A DNA stretch of 64,000 bases from Maritimibacter sp. 55A14 (GCF_003122205.1 NZ_QEYE01000008.1:62001-126000); one strand, 5' to 3'. Positions 7,451 to 16,261 are shown, counted from the stretch's first letter. The notes: generated by a model not told the origin, from the sequence alone. Translations and numbers: made by a program.

Positions 7451-10122
7451 CTCTGGCCGTCCACCGCGATGCGTTCCACCTCGGCCCGGTCGGCTTCCGC
7501 GAGGTGGCTCCCGGCGCGAGCCTGGCCGAGATCGCGGCGAGCCTGGGGCTGGAGGCGTTCGACGGCGCGATCTGCATCGACGGGCACGAGGTGCCGCGGG
7601 CCGCCTGGCCTCACGTGCGCCCGAAGCCCGGCGTCTCGGAGATCACGCTGCACGGGCCGCTGCAGGGCGGCGGCGATGGCGGCAAGGACATCCTCGGTCT
7701 CGTGGCCACGGTCGCGCTGATCGCGGTCACGCAGGGCATCGCGTCGGGTACACTGCTGCTACCGAGCAGCCTAGGCACGCTGACGGCGGGCAGCAAGGTC
7801 GTGGCCGGCATCCTGGCCGCTGGCGTTGGTGTCGCGGGCTCGCTGGCGATCAGCGCGCTGATCAAGCCGCCGGCGCTGGCGCGCCAGGATAGCGCGCCGG
7901 AAGATCGCGACACGCTCGGGGTCGCTTCGGCCAGCGGCAACAAGCTGGAACCGGGCGGCACGCTGCCGCGCGTGCTGGGCACCCGCAAGGTGTTCCCGTC
8001 CTTCGTCACCGAGCCGATGGTCTATCTCGACCGCGGCGACGAGGTGGTCGAGGCGGTGCTGGCCATGTCCGGTCCGCACTCGCTGTCGGACATCCGCATC
8101 AAGGGTGCGCCGATCGAAACCATGACCGGCGTCGAGTTCGAGACCCGGCAAGGGTTTCCCGGCGACGACCCGCTGACGCTGGTTACACGATACGCCCGCA
8201 CCGCGCCCCTGCAGGCTGAGCTGCGCGGGCACCGGGTGCAGGACGGCGGCAAGCTGCTGGAAAGCGCCACGGGCTCGGCGCTGGACAGCCTGCCGCAGCC
8301 GGTGGTCACCGCGACGCGCGAGGCGCCCGACGAGCTGCGCATCGACATGGCGCTGCGGCGCGGGCTCTTCAAGCAGGACGCGCTGACCGACAAGGTGCGG
8401 GTGCCGCTGCGCATCCGGATCAAGCCGGCGAACGGCACGACCTGGATCAACCTGCCGGAGCTGCACTTCCAGTCCTCGGGCACGGTGCCGCGGCGCATGA
8501 CGGTCAAGCTGACCTGGGCGGCGTCGCCCGCCACAACGGTCGAGGCGGCCACGGGCGTGGGCTTCGTCGAGGCGCGCACCAGCGCGCCGGCGCAGTCGAT
8601 CTCGCCGCCCGGCGGGGGCTGGCTGGCGGACGGCTATTTTCACGACGGCGCGGGCGACGTGTGGGCGTCGTCGGCCAATCTCGGCTCGACCGGCGTGCAG
8701 CATGTCCGGATGACCGAGTTCGAGGCGGAGATCGTGCTCGACACCGCGAGCTTCCCGCAGGGGCGCTGGGACGTGGAGGTGCTGCGCGGCTACGCCTTCC
8801 GCGACACGCTCTACACCGCCTCAACCTACCAGATGAACGGCGCGGTGCGCGACTTCTTCGGCTCGGAGGGCAGCCCGCCGGAGATCAACCAGTCGCGCAG
8901 CGACCTGATCGACGACGTGGAGGCGACGCGCGCGGTCTCGGTCTGGAACGCCGCCCCGGCGCCGCGCGGACGCGCCGCCTATATCGCGGTCAGGGCGCGC
9001 AATACCAGCATCGAGCAGCTGAGCGCCGTCGCCTCGGGCCTCGTGCGCGACTGGGACGGCGCCGCCTGGACCGAATGGAAAGCCACGTCCAACCCCGCGC
9101 CGCATCTGCGCGACGCGCTGGCGGGCATGCTGAACGCCCGCCGGGTGCCCGAAGAGAGCATGGACAACGTGGAGCTTGCCGCATGGCGCAGCGACTGCGC
9201 GACAGCGGGCCACGAGGTCAATGTGATCCTGGAAGGCGAGACGGTCGAGAGCACGGCGCAGCTTGCGGCCTCGGCCGGGTTCGCGCAGCTCCGCCAGGCC
9301 GACCGCTACGGCGTGGCGCGCGACTTCGATCGCGCCGCCGACAGCCCGGTGCAGCTCTTTGCCAGTGCCAACGTGCGCGACTTCGGCTGGTCGAAGGCTT
9401 TCCCGGTGATCCCGGACGGGCTGCGCGTGACCTTCGCCGACCGCGCCCGCGACTACGACCGGCGGCAGATCGTCGTCTACCGCGATCCGACACGCGAGCG
9501 CGGCGGGCTGATCGAGGCGATCACCTACGAGACCGCCGTGACCGAGGCGGAGGCGCGCTATCGCGCGCTCTACGACCTGCTGCAGATGGAGTACCGCGCG
9601 ACGTTCTACAACTTCACCGCGCCCTCGTCGGTGATCCGGGGCAAGCGCGGCAGCCTGATCGCGGTCGCGCATGACAGTCTCAGCCGCCACCAGGGGCAGG
9701 GATGGACCAGCCGAATCGAGTATGACGGCGCCGGCGACATGACCGCGATCGAGCTGGACCGGCCGGTGAAGATCACGCGCGAGGCGGACTTCGCGGCGAC
9801 GCCCGACATCTCGGTCGTGCCCGACCTGTCGCTGATCGGGGCCGAGGGTGGCGTGATGATCCAGCGCCAGGACGGCACGCACACGGTCCACGAGGTGGCC
9901 GAGGGCACGGGCACGCATTCGCGCCTGACCTTCCTGGCGCCGATTTCGCCCACGGGCCTGACCGGCGACCCGGAGGTGCTGGTCACGTCGGGGCTGTTTT
10001 CCCGCGTGGTGCGACGGCTTGTGGTCTTCGACGTCGTGCCGCGGTCGATCCATGAGGCCGAGGTGACCTGCGTCGACGAGGCGCCAGAGATTTGGCAGAA
10101 GCTACAGGAGCGGTTCGGATGA
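7447..10122 (+). CDS. tail tip attachment protein J with fused gpI-like N-terminus
   Basis: 891 residues. Residues 1-75 resemble a beta-grasp domain (gpI-like: SLAEIAASLGL..., ICIDGHEVPR, SEITLHGPLQGG). Then two hydrophobic segments around 80-145 (ILGLVATVALIAVTQGIA, VVAGILAAGVGVAGSLAISAL) and the long gpJ body with DTLGVASASGNKLEPGGTLPRVLGTRKVFP and later fibronectin-like regions. This protein forms the tail tip hub and decides host receptor recognition in lambda-like phages. Shorter than lambda J (about 1130 residues), with the receptor-binding ends probably moved to the separate fibre genes downstream. Confidence 0.85.
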   Translation: MTLAVHRDAFHLGPVGFREVAPGASLAEIAASLGLEAFDGAICIDGHEVPRAAWPHVRPKPGVSEITLHGPLQGGGDGGKDILGLVATVALIAVTQGIASGTLLLPSSLGTLTAGSKVVAGILAAGVGVAGSLAISALIKPPALARQDSAPEDRDTLGVASASGNKLEPGGTLPRVLGTRKVFPSFVTEPMVYLDRGDEVVEAVLAMSGPHSLSDIRIKGAPIETMTGVEFETRQGFPGDDPLTLVTRYARTAPLQAELRGHRVQDGGKLLESATGSALDSLPQPVVTATREAPDELRIDMALRRGLFKQDALTDKVRVPLRIRIKPANGTTWINLPELHFQSSGTVPRRMTVKLTWAASPATTVEAATGVGFVEARTSAPAQSISPPGGGWLADGYFHDGAGDVWASSANLGSTGVQHVRMTEFEAEIVLDTASFPQGRWDVEVLRGYAFRDTLYTASTYQMNGAVRDFFGSEGSPPEINQSRSDLIDDVEATRAVSVWNAAPAPRGRAAYIAVRARNTSIEQLSAVASGLVRDWDGAAWTEWKATSNPAPHLRDALAGMLNARRVPEESMDNVELAAWRSDCATAGHEVNVILEGETVESTAQLAASAGFAQLRQADRYGVARDFDRAADSPVQLFASANVRDFGWSKAFPVIPDGLRVTFADRARDYDRRQIVVYRDPTRERGGLIEAITYETAVTEAEARYRALYDLLQMEYRATFYNFTAPSSVIRGKRGSLIAVAHDSLSRHQGQGWTSRIEYDGAGDMTAIELDRPVKITREADFAATPDISVVPDLSLIGAEGGVMIQRQDGTHTVHEVAEGTGTHSRLTFLAPISPTGLTGDPEVLVTSGLFSRVVRRLVVFDVVPRSIHEAEVTCVDEAPEIWQKLQERFG

Positions 10123-11093
10123 GCTTGCGATTGCCCACGGTCGGCGCCGCGCTGGGGTCGGATTATCAGCAGGAGCTGCAGGACAGCATCTCGGCGCTTT
10201 TCGACAGCGTGCCGCTGGTCCTGACCTCGGTTGCCGGCACCAACACGCTGACCGCCAGCGTCACACCCGCGCTGCCCGCCGGCGGGCTCGACGCCAAGAT
10301 GGCCTTCTGGATCGAGCCCGCCGCCGACAACACCGGCGGCGTGACGCTGAATATCGGCAGCACGTCCGACGTGCCGGTGCTGACGGCCGACGGCTCGGCG
10401 CTGACGGCCGGGGATTTCGCGGCCGGGACGATGTACCTGATCCGCTACGACGGCACGAACTTCCGGGTGATCGGCGGGGGCTCGGGCGCAAGCGCCGCGA
10501 CGGTCTTCGACTACCAGGCCTTCACGGCATCGGGCACCTGGAACAAGCCGGCCGGGCTGGACCCGAACCAGCTCGTGCTCGTAGAGGCCTGGGGCGCTGG
10601 CGGGGGGGCGGACCGGGCTGGGTCCGGCGTCGGCACCGGCGGGGGTGGTTCCTATAACTGGCGCTGGTTCCGTGCATCTGATTTGCCATCCAGTGTCTCG
10701 GTCACGATCGGCGCTGGCGGCGCTGGCGGTTTCAGGGACGGTACACCCGCTGGCGGTGATGGCGGGGATACGACGTTTGGCTCGTTGCTGACAGCACCGG
10801 GCGGAAAGGGGGCAAATGGTTCCACGGGGGGTCTCGGCGGGCGCATCCAGGGCGTCTCGGATGGACTGACCAACGGAGCAGACGGAGTCTTTAATGCCCC
10901 GGGGAACAACGCGATCTTTGGCGGTGCGAGCGGCGGTGCTAACGCTGCCGCTGCTGGAACCAGTGATTATGGCGGTGACGGGGGCGCGAACGGGGGTGCC
11001 GGGAACCCGCCGGGCGGTGGCGGTTCCATGATCGTAGCGCAGGATACAGGCGGCCCAGGCGCCCGCGGTGAAGTGAGGGTGACAGTCCTATGA
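10119..11093 (+). CDS. glycine-rich tail fibre/adhesin
   Basis: 324 residues from the ATG overlapping the J stop; an in-frame upstream start lies inside J. N-terminal ~130 residues hold a particle-attachment region (SLRLPTVGAALGSDYQQELQDSI, then GGVTLNIGSTSDVPVLTADG). From residue 150 to the end it is dominated by Gly with GAGGG/GGAGG runs, the signature of polyglycine-II sandwich adhesin domains of tail fibre tips. Probably a receptor-binding protein hung on J. Coupled by an ATGA overlap to its likely chaperone. Confidence 0.75.
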   Translation: MSLRLPTVGAALGSDYQQELQDSISALFDSVPLVLTSVAGTNTLTASVTPALPAGGLDAKMAFWIEPAADNTGGVTLNIGSTSDVPVLTADGSALTAGDFAAGTMYLIRYDGTNFRVIGGGSGASAATVFDYQAFTASGTWNKPAGLDPNQLVLVEAWGAGGGADRAGSGVGTGGGGSYNWRWFRASDLPSSVSVTIGAGGAGGFRDGTPAGGDGGDTTFGSLLTAPGGKGANGSTGGLGGRIQGVSDGLTNGADGVFNAPGNNAIFGGASGGANAAAAGTSDYGGDGGANGGAGNPPGGGGSMIVAQDTGGPGARGEVRVTVL

Positions 11094-11512
11094 AACGCGC
11101 AGAGGTGATCAGCGGGGTCGTGGTCAACGTGGCCGAGTTTGACCCGGACAACATTCCCGGCTGGGCGGCCAGCTGGCCGAAGGTGACGGACGGTGCCGGT
11201 ATCGGCTGGGGCTGGGACGGCAGCGCCTTCACGGCCCCGCCGGCGCCCGATCCGGCGGAAGCGCTGGCGGCCGAGCGCGCGGGCATGATCGTCAGCAAGT
11301 TCCAGGCCAAGGTCGCGCTGTTGCAGGCCGGTCTGCTCTCGCAGGTCGAGACGGCGATCCAGTCGGCAGACGCCGTGACCCAGCTCGCCTGGGCCGAGGC
11401 CAACGAGTTTCACCGCGACAGTCCCGCCATCGCGGCGCTGTCCGCAGCCATTGGTCTCAGCGAGACGGAAGTTGACGACCTGTTCCGAGCGGCGGCCGTG
11501 ATCGCCGCGTAA
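11090..11512 (+). CDS. tail fibre assembly/attachment protein
   Basis: 140 residues. Opening RAEVISGVVVNVAEFDPDNIPGW plus a Pro-rich linker (APPAPDPAEALAAERAG) and helical C-terminal half with LLQAGLLSQVETAIQ match small tail fibre assembly chaperones that follow Gly-rich fibres. The ATGA overlap with the fibre gene supports a partner relation. Confidence 0.65.
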   Translation: MKRAEVISGVVVNVAEFDPDNIPGWAASWPKVTDGAGIGWGWDGSAFTAPPAPDPAEALAAERAGMIVSKFQAKVALLQAGLLSQVETAIQSADAVTQLAWAEANEFHRDSPAIAALSAAIGLSETEVDDLFRAAAVIAA

Positions 11513-11539
11513 TCCCCAACCTCGATCAAGGAGACTATC

Positions 11540-11947
11540 ATGGCCAATGCCATTTACCCGAAATACAAGGAAGCCCTGCTGGGCGGCGGCGCCAACACCG
11601 ACATGCTGACCGGCGATGTCAAGGCGATCCTCGTAGACCTGGCCGACTACACCTATTCGGCCGCGCACCAGTTCCTGAGCGACGTGCCCGCGGCTGCACG
11701 CGTGGCGACCTCCGGCAACCTGGCGACCAAGACCGTTACGGACGGCACGTTCGACAGCGCCGATTTCACGTGGACCGCGGCGACGGGCGACCCGTCGGAG
11801 GCGATCATTCTCTATATCGACACCGGCGTGGAAGGCACATCTCGGCTGATCCTCTTCCTGGATACCGGCCAGACCGGCCTGCCGGTCACGCCCAATGGCG
11901 GGGACATCAACTTCACGGTCGATGCGGCCGGCTGGTTCACGCTCTGA
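11540..11947 (+). CDS. phage structural protein of unknown function
   Basis: 135 residues, start supported by AAGGAG eight bases upstream. Beta-rich; opens MANAIYPKYKEALLGGGANTDM and has an YTYSAAHQFLSDVPAAARV segment often met in hypothetical tail-associated phage proteins. Lies within the adhesin module and is followed by a strong hairpin, so it ends a transcription unit. A role in the fibre or as decoration is only inferred. Confidence 0.65.
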   Translation: MANAIYPKYKEALLGGGANTDMLTGDVKAILVDLADYTYSAAHQFLSDVPAAARVATSGNLATKTVTDGTFDSADFTWTAATGDPSEAIILYIDTGVEGTSRLILFLDTGQTGLPVTPNGGDINFTVDAAGWFTL

Positions 11948-11957
11948 TCCGTGCCCG

Positions 11958-11983
11958 CCCCGCGCCGATCCGGGCGCGGGGTT
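11958..11983 (+). terminator. hairpin terminator-like element
   Basis: CCCCGCGCC (11958-11966), six-base loop, GGCGCGGGG (11973-11981), then TTAATAA. A perfect 9-bp GC stem followed by a short weak T/A tract, in a gap between two same-strand genes. It could reduce read-through from the tail operon into the downstream adhesin genes. Confidence 0.55.
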
Positions 11984-12011
11984 AATAACTCCAGCGATAC
12001 AGGTATAAAGC

Positions 12012-13457
12012 ATGGCGTTCGATCCCGAATCCGGGCTTAGCCTAACGGGCACATTTCCGGTTTCAAACAATATTTCCCAAGGCGCCGTAGCGCGAGATTC
12101 GCCTGCCGTTTTTGCCGTGGATTTTGTTGGTCTCGACGGATCGGCTGGGGGTTGTGTTTATGAGCAAGGCGCGTCGGGCGTAGGTTGTTACGTAGGCTTC
12201 CGCGCAAACGGTGATTTTGTCTGCCGCGCGGGTGATGGCGGCACTCCCTGGCCGGCAGCGACTGGATACATTCTGGATGGTTCCGGCGTGGTGTCAGGCG
12301 ATGGAACCCTTGTGTTCGAGTTTGTTCCGGGAAGCCCGGTCACCGTGCGAGCGTGGTGGAACGGCGTTGGAATTGGGACGCCTGTTGCCAGTTCCGTCGC
12401 TGAAACGCAATGGGCCGGGACGAACGCTGGGTCGTTCATGTCGTTTGCACTTTCTTTGGTGGACGGGGAGGTGGACGCTGCAGCTGTGGCAACGTCACAC
12501 TCGGACCTGCGGTACTACGCAGATCAAACCGTCCAGGCGTCCCCCGGAATTTCCGGCACGGCCCACACCGATCCCGACACGTTCGGCTCTCATCTGGTCG
12601 CGGTCGGGCCGGTCACGATCAGCGGCACGCGCGAAGTCGATGTCGACGGGTTCGGCACGGGCACGATCCGCTTCACGCTGACCGGCGCCGCCTTCGTCGA
12701 TCCCGATCAGATCAGGTTCGGTGCGGTCAGCCAGGGCGGCGGGGCGCAGCAGATCACCGGCGGAGCCTTTGCCGATCCGGACACAACGCCAGGCGGCGCG
12801 CTCGATCCAGGCCCAGTTGGGGTGCAGGGTGCGGCGCATACCGATCCCGACACGTTCCGCACGCACCTGGTCGGGCGCGGTGCGGTGCAGATCGCGGGCG
12901 TGCTGCATATTGATGGCGACAGCATTCCGGGCGGGAAACTGTCGGCTGGTGTGGTGATCCAGGGCGCGCTTTTTGCCGACGGCGACGTGATCCGATCGTC
13001 CGTGTTGGTGCCCGGTGCCGTGGACGTGCAGGGCGCGGCGCACTCGGATGCGGACAGCTTCGGCGTGCATCAGATCCTCACCGGCGGCGCGCTGGCCGGC
13101 GGCCATTTCAGCGACCCGGACGTTATCCTTGGGGGCACCGTTGATGTTGGCGCAGTCGGCATCGCGGGCGCGCTCTTTGTCGATCCAGACACGCTCGGGC
13201 AAAGCGCGGCCCAGGCGATCTTTGACATGCTGGGCGCCACGCATACGGATGCCGATACGTTCGGCACGCACCAGATCAGCGCCAGCGTGGATTTGGGCGG
13301 TGTCCTCTACGTCGATCCTGATGTGATCGGGTCGGGGCGCTTCGGTTCTCCGACAGTTGAGCAGCAAGTCATCGGCATCTGGCGCGACGAGCAGATCGCA
13401 ACCGGTGTCTGGAGCACTGAAATCGTGGCGGTTGGTATCTGGAGGGAAACGGGATGA
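12012..13457 (+). CDS. tandem-repeat phage adhesin with lectin-like N-terminal domain
   Basis: 481 residues; not recognised as a named family. Residues 1-180 look like a LamG/concanavalin-type jelly roll (AVFAVDFVGLDG, FVCRAGDG, LVFEFVPGSPVTVRAWWNG). From about 185 to 445 there are roughly ten units of 25-28 residues built on G[AT]xHxDxDxFGxHxxxxG and variants (HTDPDTFG, FVDPDQIRFG, HSDADSFGVH, HTDADTFGTH). The regular D-x-D-x and His spacing suggests a repetitive beta rod, perhaps metal binding. C-terminus VIGIWRDEQIATGVWSTEIVAVGIW is hydrophobic. Between fibre and beta-helix genes, so a host-surface binding role is inferred. Overlaps the next gene by ATGA. Confidence 0.7.
   Translation: MAFDPESGLSLTGTFPVSNNISQGAVARDSPAVFAVDFVGLDGSAGGCVYEQGASGVGCYVGFRANGDFVCRAGDGGTPWPAATGYILDGSGVVSGDGTLVFEFVPGSPVTVRAWWNGVGIGTPVASSVAETQWAGTNAGSFMSFALSLVDGEVDAAAVATSHSDLRYYADQTVQASPGISGTAHTDPDTFGSHLVAVGPVTISGTREVDVDGFGTGTIRFTLTGAAFVDPDQIRFGAVSQGGGAQQITGGAFADPDTTPGGALDPGPVGVQGAAHTDPDTFRTHLVGRGAVQIAGVLHIDGDSIPGGKLSAGVVIQGALFADGDVIRSSVLVPGAVDVQGAAHSDADSFGVHQILTGGALAGGHFSDPDVILGGTVDVGAVGIAGALFVDPDTLGQSAAQAIFDMLGATHTDADTFGTHQISASVDLGGVLYVDPDVIGSGRFGSPTVEQQVIGIWRDEQIATGVWSTEIVAVGIWRETG
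12550..13345 (+). repeat. in-frame degenerate repeats of about 78-84 bp
   Basis: Successive units encode the HxDxDxFGxH pattern; nearly identical stretches such as CACCGATCCCGACACGTTC recur around 12568 and 12839. Copies vary in the linker, which argues for old duplication followed by divergence. Confidence 0.7.
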
Positions 13458-13762
13458 GCGTGTTGGAACCTTTTGGGCATCTGGATTCGCAAACAATCAG
13501 GGTGCCCGTCAAGGTGAACACCGAAAGCGGTGCTGACAAGGACATGTCGGCGCACACCCCGCAGGTGCTTGCCGCGGACGCCGCCGGAACCGTGATCGTC
13601 GTGACGTCCTGGATCGACGCTGGAGACATCTTGATCGACGTGGCGCCCGGCACGTTCACGCCCGGCCTGTACCACGTGCAGGTCCGGGCCACGCTCGGCC
13701 AGGACACTCAGGCCGTTTTGACCGACGTGCTGGAAATCACTGAAAGCCTCGTGGCGCCGTAA
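13454..13762 (+). CDS. small beta-rich phage protein
   Basis: 102 residues. Predicted Ig-like beta pattern (GTVIVVTSWIDAGDILIDVAPGTFTPGLYHVQVRATLGQ...LEI). Overlaps the repeat-adhesin stop by ATGA and precedes the beta-helix protein. Possibly an accessory subunit or connector for one of these adhesins; no family is recognised. Confidence 0.6.
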   Translation: MSVLEPFGHLDSQTIRVPVKVNTESGADKDMSAHTPQVLAADAAGTVIVVTSWIDAGDILIDVAPGTFTPGLYHVQVRATLGQDTQAVLTDVLEITESLVAP

Positions 13763-13778
13763 ACAAAGGAGACCTGAC

Positions 13779-15200
13779 ATGGCCGATCCGAAAGACCTTC
13801 TGTGGGACAGCAACAACCAGCCGGTCGCGGACCGCGAGGTCGCCGTCGCCCGCGTGCGCGCCGGCCAGCTGGAAATGGTGACCGACGAAAAAACCGGGCG
13901 CTACGTGGGCGTGCACCTGCGCGGCGGGGATTCCGTGGCCGATCCAGAGCCGGCGCCTGAGCCTGAACCGGAGCCGGAACCCGACCCCATACCTGAGCCG
14001 GAGCCTGAGCCGAGCCCGGAACCGACACCGGAGCCGACGCCCACTCCGACACCGACGCCAGGCACCGGACAGGCTGTCGCCAACGCAGCCGAGTTGAGAG
14101 CGGCGCTCGCCTCGGCGACGGGCGGTGAGACCTTCCTGCTGGCGCCGGGCGATTACGGAGACATGCCACGCCTCGGCCAGTACGCATCACCTGTCACTAT
14201 CGCCTCGGCCGACCGGAAAAACCCTGCCCGATTCTCGCGCGCGATCCTGAAAGGCGTGAGCAACGTCGCGCTCGACGGGCTGCACCTGAAATACGCCTAC
14301 AGTGCAGGCGACGCCGCGAGCGCCAACCGCTTCGCCGTGCTGAATTCGCAGGACGTGACTCTGACGCGCAATCTTTTCGAGGGCGCGATCGTCAACGGGG
14401 CGGGCCATGGGCGCGGCCTGCAAATCCGCGACAGCATCGGTACCAAGGTTCTGGGCAACGAGTTCAAGACCTGGTGGAAAGCGTGCAGCACCGGCGGCGC
14501 CTGCCGCGATACCGTGTTCAACGACAACGACGTGCATCATATCCGGTCGGACGGATTCGGCCCCGGCGATACCGTGGGGCTTGAGTGCCGCCGCAACTGG
14601 TTTCACGACAACGTGGCGCTTGACGGCTCCGGCGATCACAAGGACATGATCCAGTTGATGGGCGTGATCGTGAATGGCGTGTTCGCCGATAATGTCTTCG
14701 ACATCGGCGTGGGCAATCTCGGGCAAACCCTGTTCAGCGGCACCGGCCAGCGCGACACCAGCACATCGGCGGGCTTCCACAAGAACCTGCTGATCGAGCG
14801 CAACATCGTCTACAACGCGCAGACCAACGGCATCGCGATCCACGCGGTGGACGGCTGCGTCGTCCGCGACAACACCCTGATTGCCATCCCGGTCTCGGAC
14901 CCGAAAGCGCAGGGCGGCGTGGCATGGCCGAAGATCAACATCACCGGAACCAATATCGAGATCGCGCGCAACATCGCCGCCGCCGTCTCCGGATCGTCCG
15001 GCGCGCGGATCCGGCATAATGCCGAGCTGCTGCCCGACACCTACGCTGCCGAGTTCATCCGGCACGCGGACACCGCCGACGGCTACCACGAATACAGCCC
15101 AGCCCCCGGCGGTGTGATCGCGAGTGTCAGCGCCGCGGCCGGGCAGCCCATCGGCGCGCCGATCATGTACCGCTACCCGCTCGGACGCGGGGTGCGGTGA
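13779..15200 (+). CDS. right-handed beta-helix tailspike/lyase-like protein with Pro/Glu stalk
   Basis: 473 residues, AAAGGAG Shine-Dalgarno. Residues 1-52 are a small head domain; about 54-95 are a low-complexity (E/T/D)P repeat stalk; residues 97-420 form a parallel beta-helix (AELRAALASATGGETFLLAPGDYG, then ALDGLHLKYAY, VTLTRNLFEG, TKVLGNEFKTW, CVVRDNTLIA), the fold of pectate/alginate lyases and phage tailspike depolymerases. Asp/Arg/Lys residues in the middle turns (RSDGFGPGDTVGLECRRN, DGSGDHKDMIQL) could form the active cleft. It probably degrades or binds a host exopolysaccharide. Substrate unknown. Confidence 0.75.
   Translation: MADPKDLLWDSNNQPVADREVAVARVRAGQLEMVTDEKTGRYVGVHLRGGDSVADPEPAPEPEPEPEPDPIPEPEPEPSPEPTPEPTPTPTPTPGTGQAVANAAELRAALASATGGETFLLAPGDYGDMPRLGQYASPVTIASADRKNPARFSRAILKGVSNVALDGLHLKYAYSAGDAASANRFAVLNSQDVTLTRNLFEGAIVNGAGHGRGLQIRDSIGTKVLGNEFKTWWKACSTGGACRDTVFNDNDVHHIRSDGFGPGDTVGLECRRNWFHDNVALDGSGDHKDMIQLMGVIVNGVFADNVFDIGVGNLGQTLFSGTGQRDTSTSAGFHKNLLIERNIVYNAQTNGIAIHAVDGCVVRDNTLIAIPVSDPKAQGGVAWPKINITGTNIEIARNIAAAVSGSSGARIRHNAELLPDTYAAEFIRHADTADGYHEYSPAPGGVIASVSAAAGQPIGAPIMYRYPLGRGVR
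13940..14064 (+). repeat. low-complexity Pro-Glu/Pro-Thr coding repeat
   Basis: GAGCCGGAGCCTGA-type hexanucleotide repeats encoding alternating Pro with Glu, then Pro with Thr. In frame with the beta-helix gene and acting as a rigid spacer. Confidence 0.85.
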
Positions 15201-15256
15201 GAAAACGGCTGGCCTGACCGGGCCGAGGAAAAGTCGAGCAGAAGAGGGAGGCAGGC

Positions 15257-15634
15257 ATGCCCGAAAAAGACGCGACATTCTGGCAGACGGTGCTGCTGTG
15301 GGGCGGGATCGTCCTGACATGGGCGGGCGGCGAGGCCGGGCGAGTGCTGGTGGCAGGCGCCTCCGGCGGCATCTTTCGCTGGTTTATGTCGCAGCGTCGG
15401 AGAATGCGCGACGGCGCACTCGCGGTCATCACCGGCGTGATGGCGGCCAAGTACATGAGCCCGGTCGCGCTGGCGATGATCGAAGCCACGATCGGCCCGA
15501 TGCGCGACGAGACCGACATACAGGCGACGGCCGCCTTTGCCGCGGGGCTGGGCGGCATGAGCGTGGCCAAGGTGGTGATCGCCGTGTTCGAGAACCAGGC
15601 GACCCGTCTCAGGGGTGATCGCAATGACGGATAA
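15257..15634 (+). CDS. holin-like membrane protein
   Basis: 125 residues, GAGGGAGGC Shine-Dalgarno. One hydrophobic segment near 10-40 (WQTVLLWGGIVLTWAGGEAGRVLVAGASGGI) and weaker ones around 55-75 and 95-112, with a basic, charged C-terminus, as in phage holins. First gene of the lysis cassette. It overlaps the next small gene by 11 bases. Could also be a non-lytic inner membrane phage protein; the call rests on topology and position. Confidence 0.6.
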   Translation: MPEKDATFWQTVLLWGGIVLTWAGGEAGRVLVAGASGGIFRWFMSQRRRMRDGALAVITGVMAAKYMSPVALAMIEATIGPMRDETDIQATAAFAAGLGGMSVAKVVIAVFENQATRLRGDRNDG

Positions 15635-15737
15635 GCAGAAGCACGATCTCAAGCAGGTGGCGAAGGAGGAGGGTCGGGTCTGGCTGATCTTCGTCGTCAT
15701 CGCCGCCTGCTATTTCGTCGGGAAGTGGCTGCTGTGA
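15624..15737 (+). CDS. 37-residue single-span membrane protein of the lysis cassette
   Basis: MTDKQKHDLKQVAKEEGRVW... followed by a hydrophobic segment (LIFVVIAACYFVGKWLL). ATG starts inside the holin-like gene, with GGGGTGA upstream. Charged N-terminus plus one C-terminal span resembles small holin partners or antiholins. Too short for automatic gene calls but flanked and overlapped by real genes on both sides. Confidence 0.55.
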   Translation: MTDKQKHDLKQVAKEEGRVWLIFVVIAACYFVGKWLL

Positions 15738-15754
15738 AGCGGGGAGGGCGAAAG

Positions 15755-16261
15755 GTGACCGGCAGGATATACACGCACTACACCGATTATCCGATCACGA
15801 ACTGGCGCTGGGAGAATTTCAGCCCGCGCGAGCTGGCATCGAAGGGCGAGGGCGCGCTGCTGATTCACGAGCCGTCGCTCGATCTGCTGCAAGCGTTCCG
15901 CAGCCACATGGGCGTGCCGTTCCTGCTGACATCGGCCTATCGCAGCCCGGCGCACAACGCCCGCGTCGGCGGCGCGCCGAACAGCTATCACATGAAGGGC
16001 ATGGCGTTCGACGTGCGGATGGAGAATTTCGACCCGGAACATTTCGAGCGCGAGGCCACGAAGATCGGGTTCACCGGCCTGATCCGGTATCCCAACAGCG
16101 GCTTCATCCACATCGACACGCGGCCGGGACGCTACAATGCGGGCGGCTATTTTCCAAAGGGCGCAACCAATCTGCCGCTGGAGCAGGCGGACGATTCCGA
16201 GCCGGACGATCCTCCGCTCGGGTTCTGGGCGCGGCTGATCCCGGCGGTGCTGCGGCGATAG
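15755..16261 (+). CDS. M15 peptidase endolysin
   Basis: 168 residues from the GTG at 15755, chosen because GGGGAGGG lies seven bases upstream; in-frame GTGs at 15734 and 15725 are alternatives. Zinc ligands of the Peptidase M15 (VanY/Ply-like) family are visible: SYHMKGMAFDV (His79, Asp86) and GFIHIDTR (His119). Cleaves peptide cross-links of peptidoglycan and is the lytic enzyme of the cassette. A short hydrophobic, basic C-terminus (LGFWARLIPAVLRR) may bind membrane. Confidence 0.85.
   Translation: MTGRIYTHYTDYPITNWRWENFSPRELASKGEGALLIHEPSLDLLQAFRSHMGVPFLLTSAYRSPAHNARVGGAPNSYHMKGMAFDVRMENFDPEHFEREATKIGFTGLIRYPNSGFIHIDTRPGRYNAGGYFPKGATNLPLEQADDSEPDDPPLGFWARLIPAVLRR

Noticed and set aside
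1-15200. Gene transfer agent (Rhodobacter GTA) tail cluster
   Set aside because: Gene order and families (DUF6441, DUF1833, frameshifted G/GT chaperone, J, multiple adhesins and lysis cassette) match a lambda-like prophage, not the conserved GTA set.
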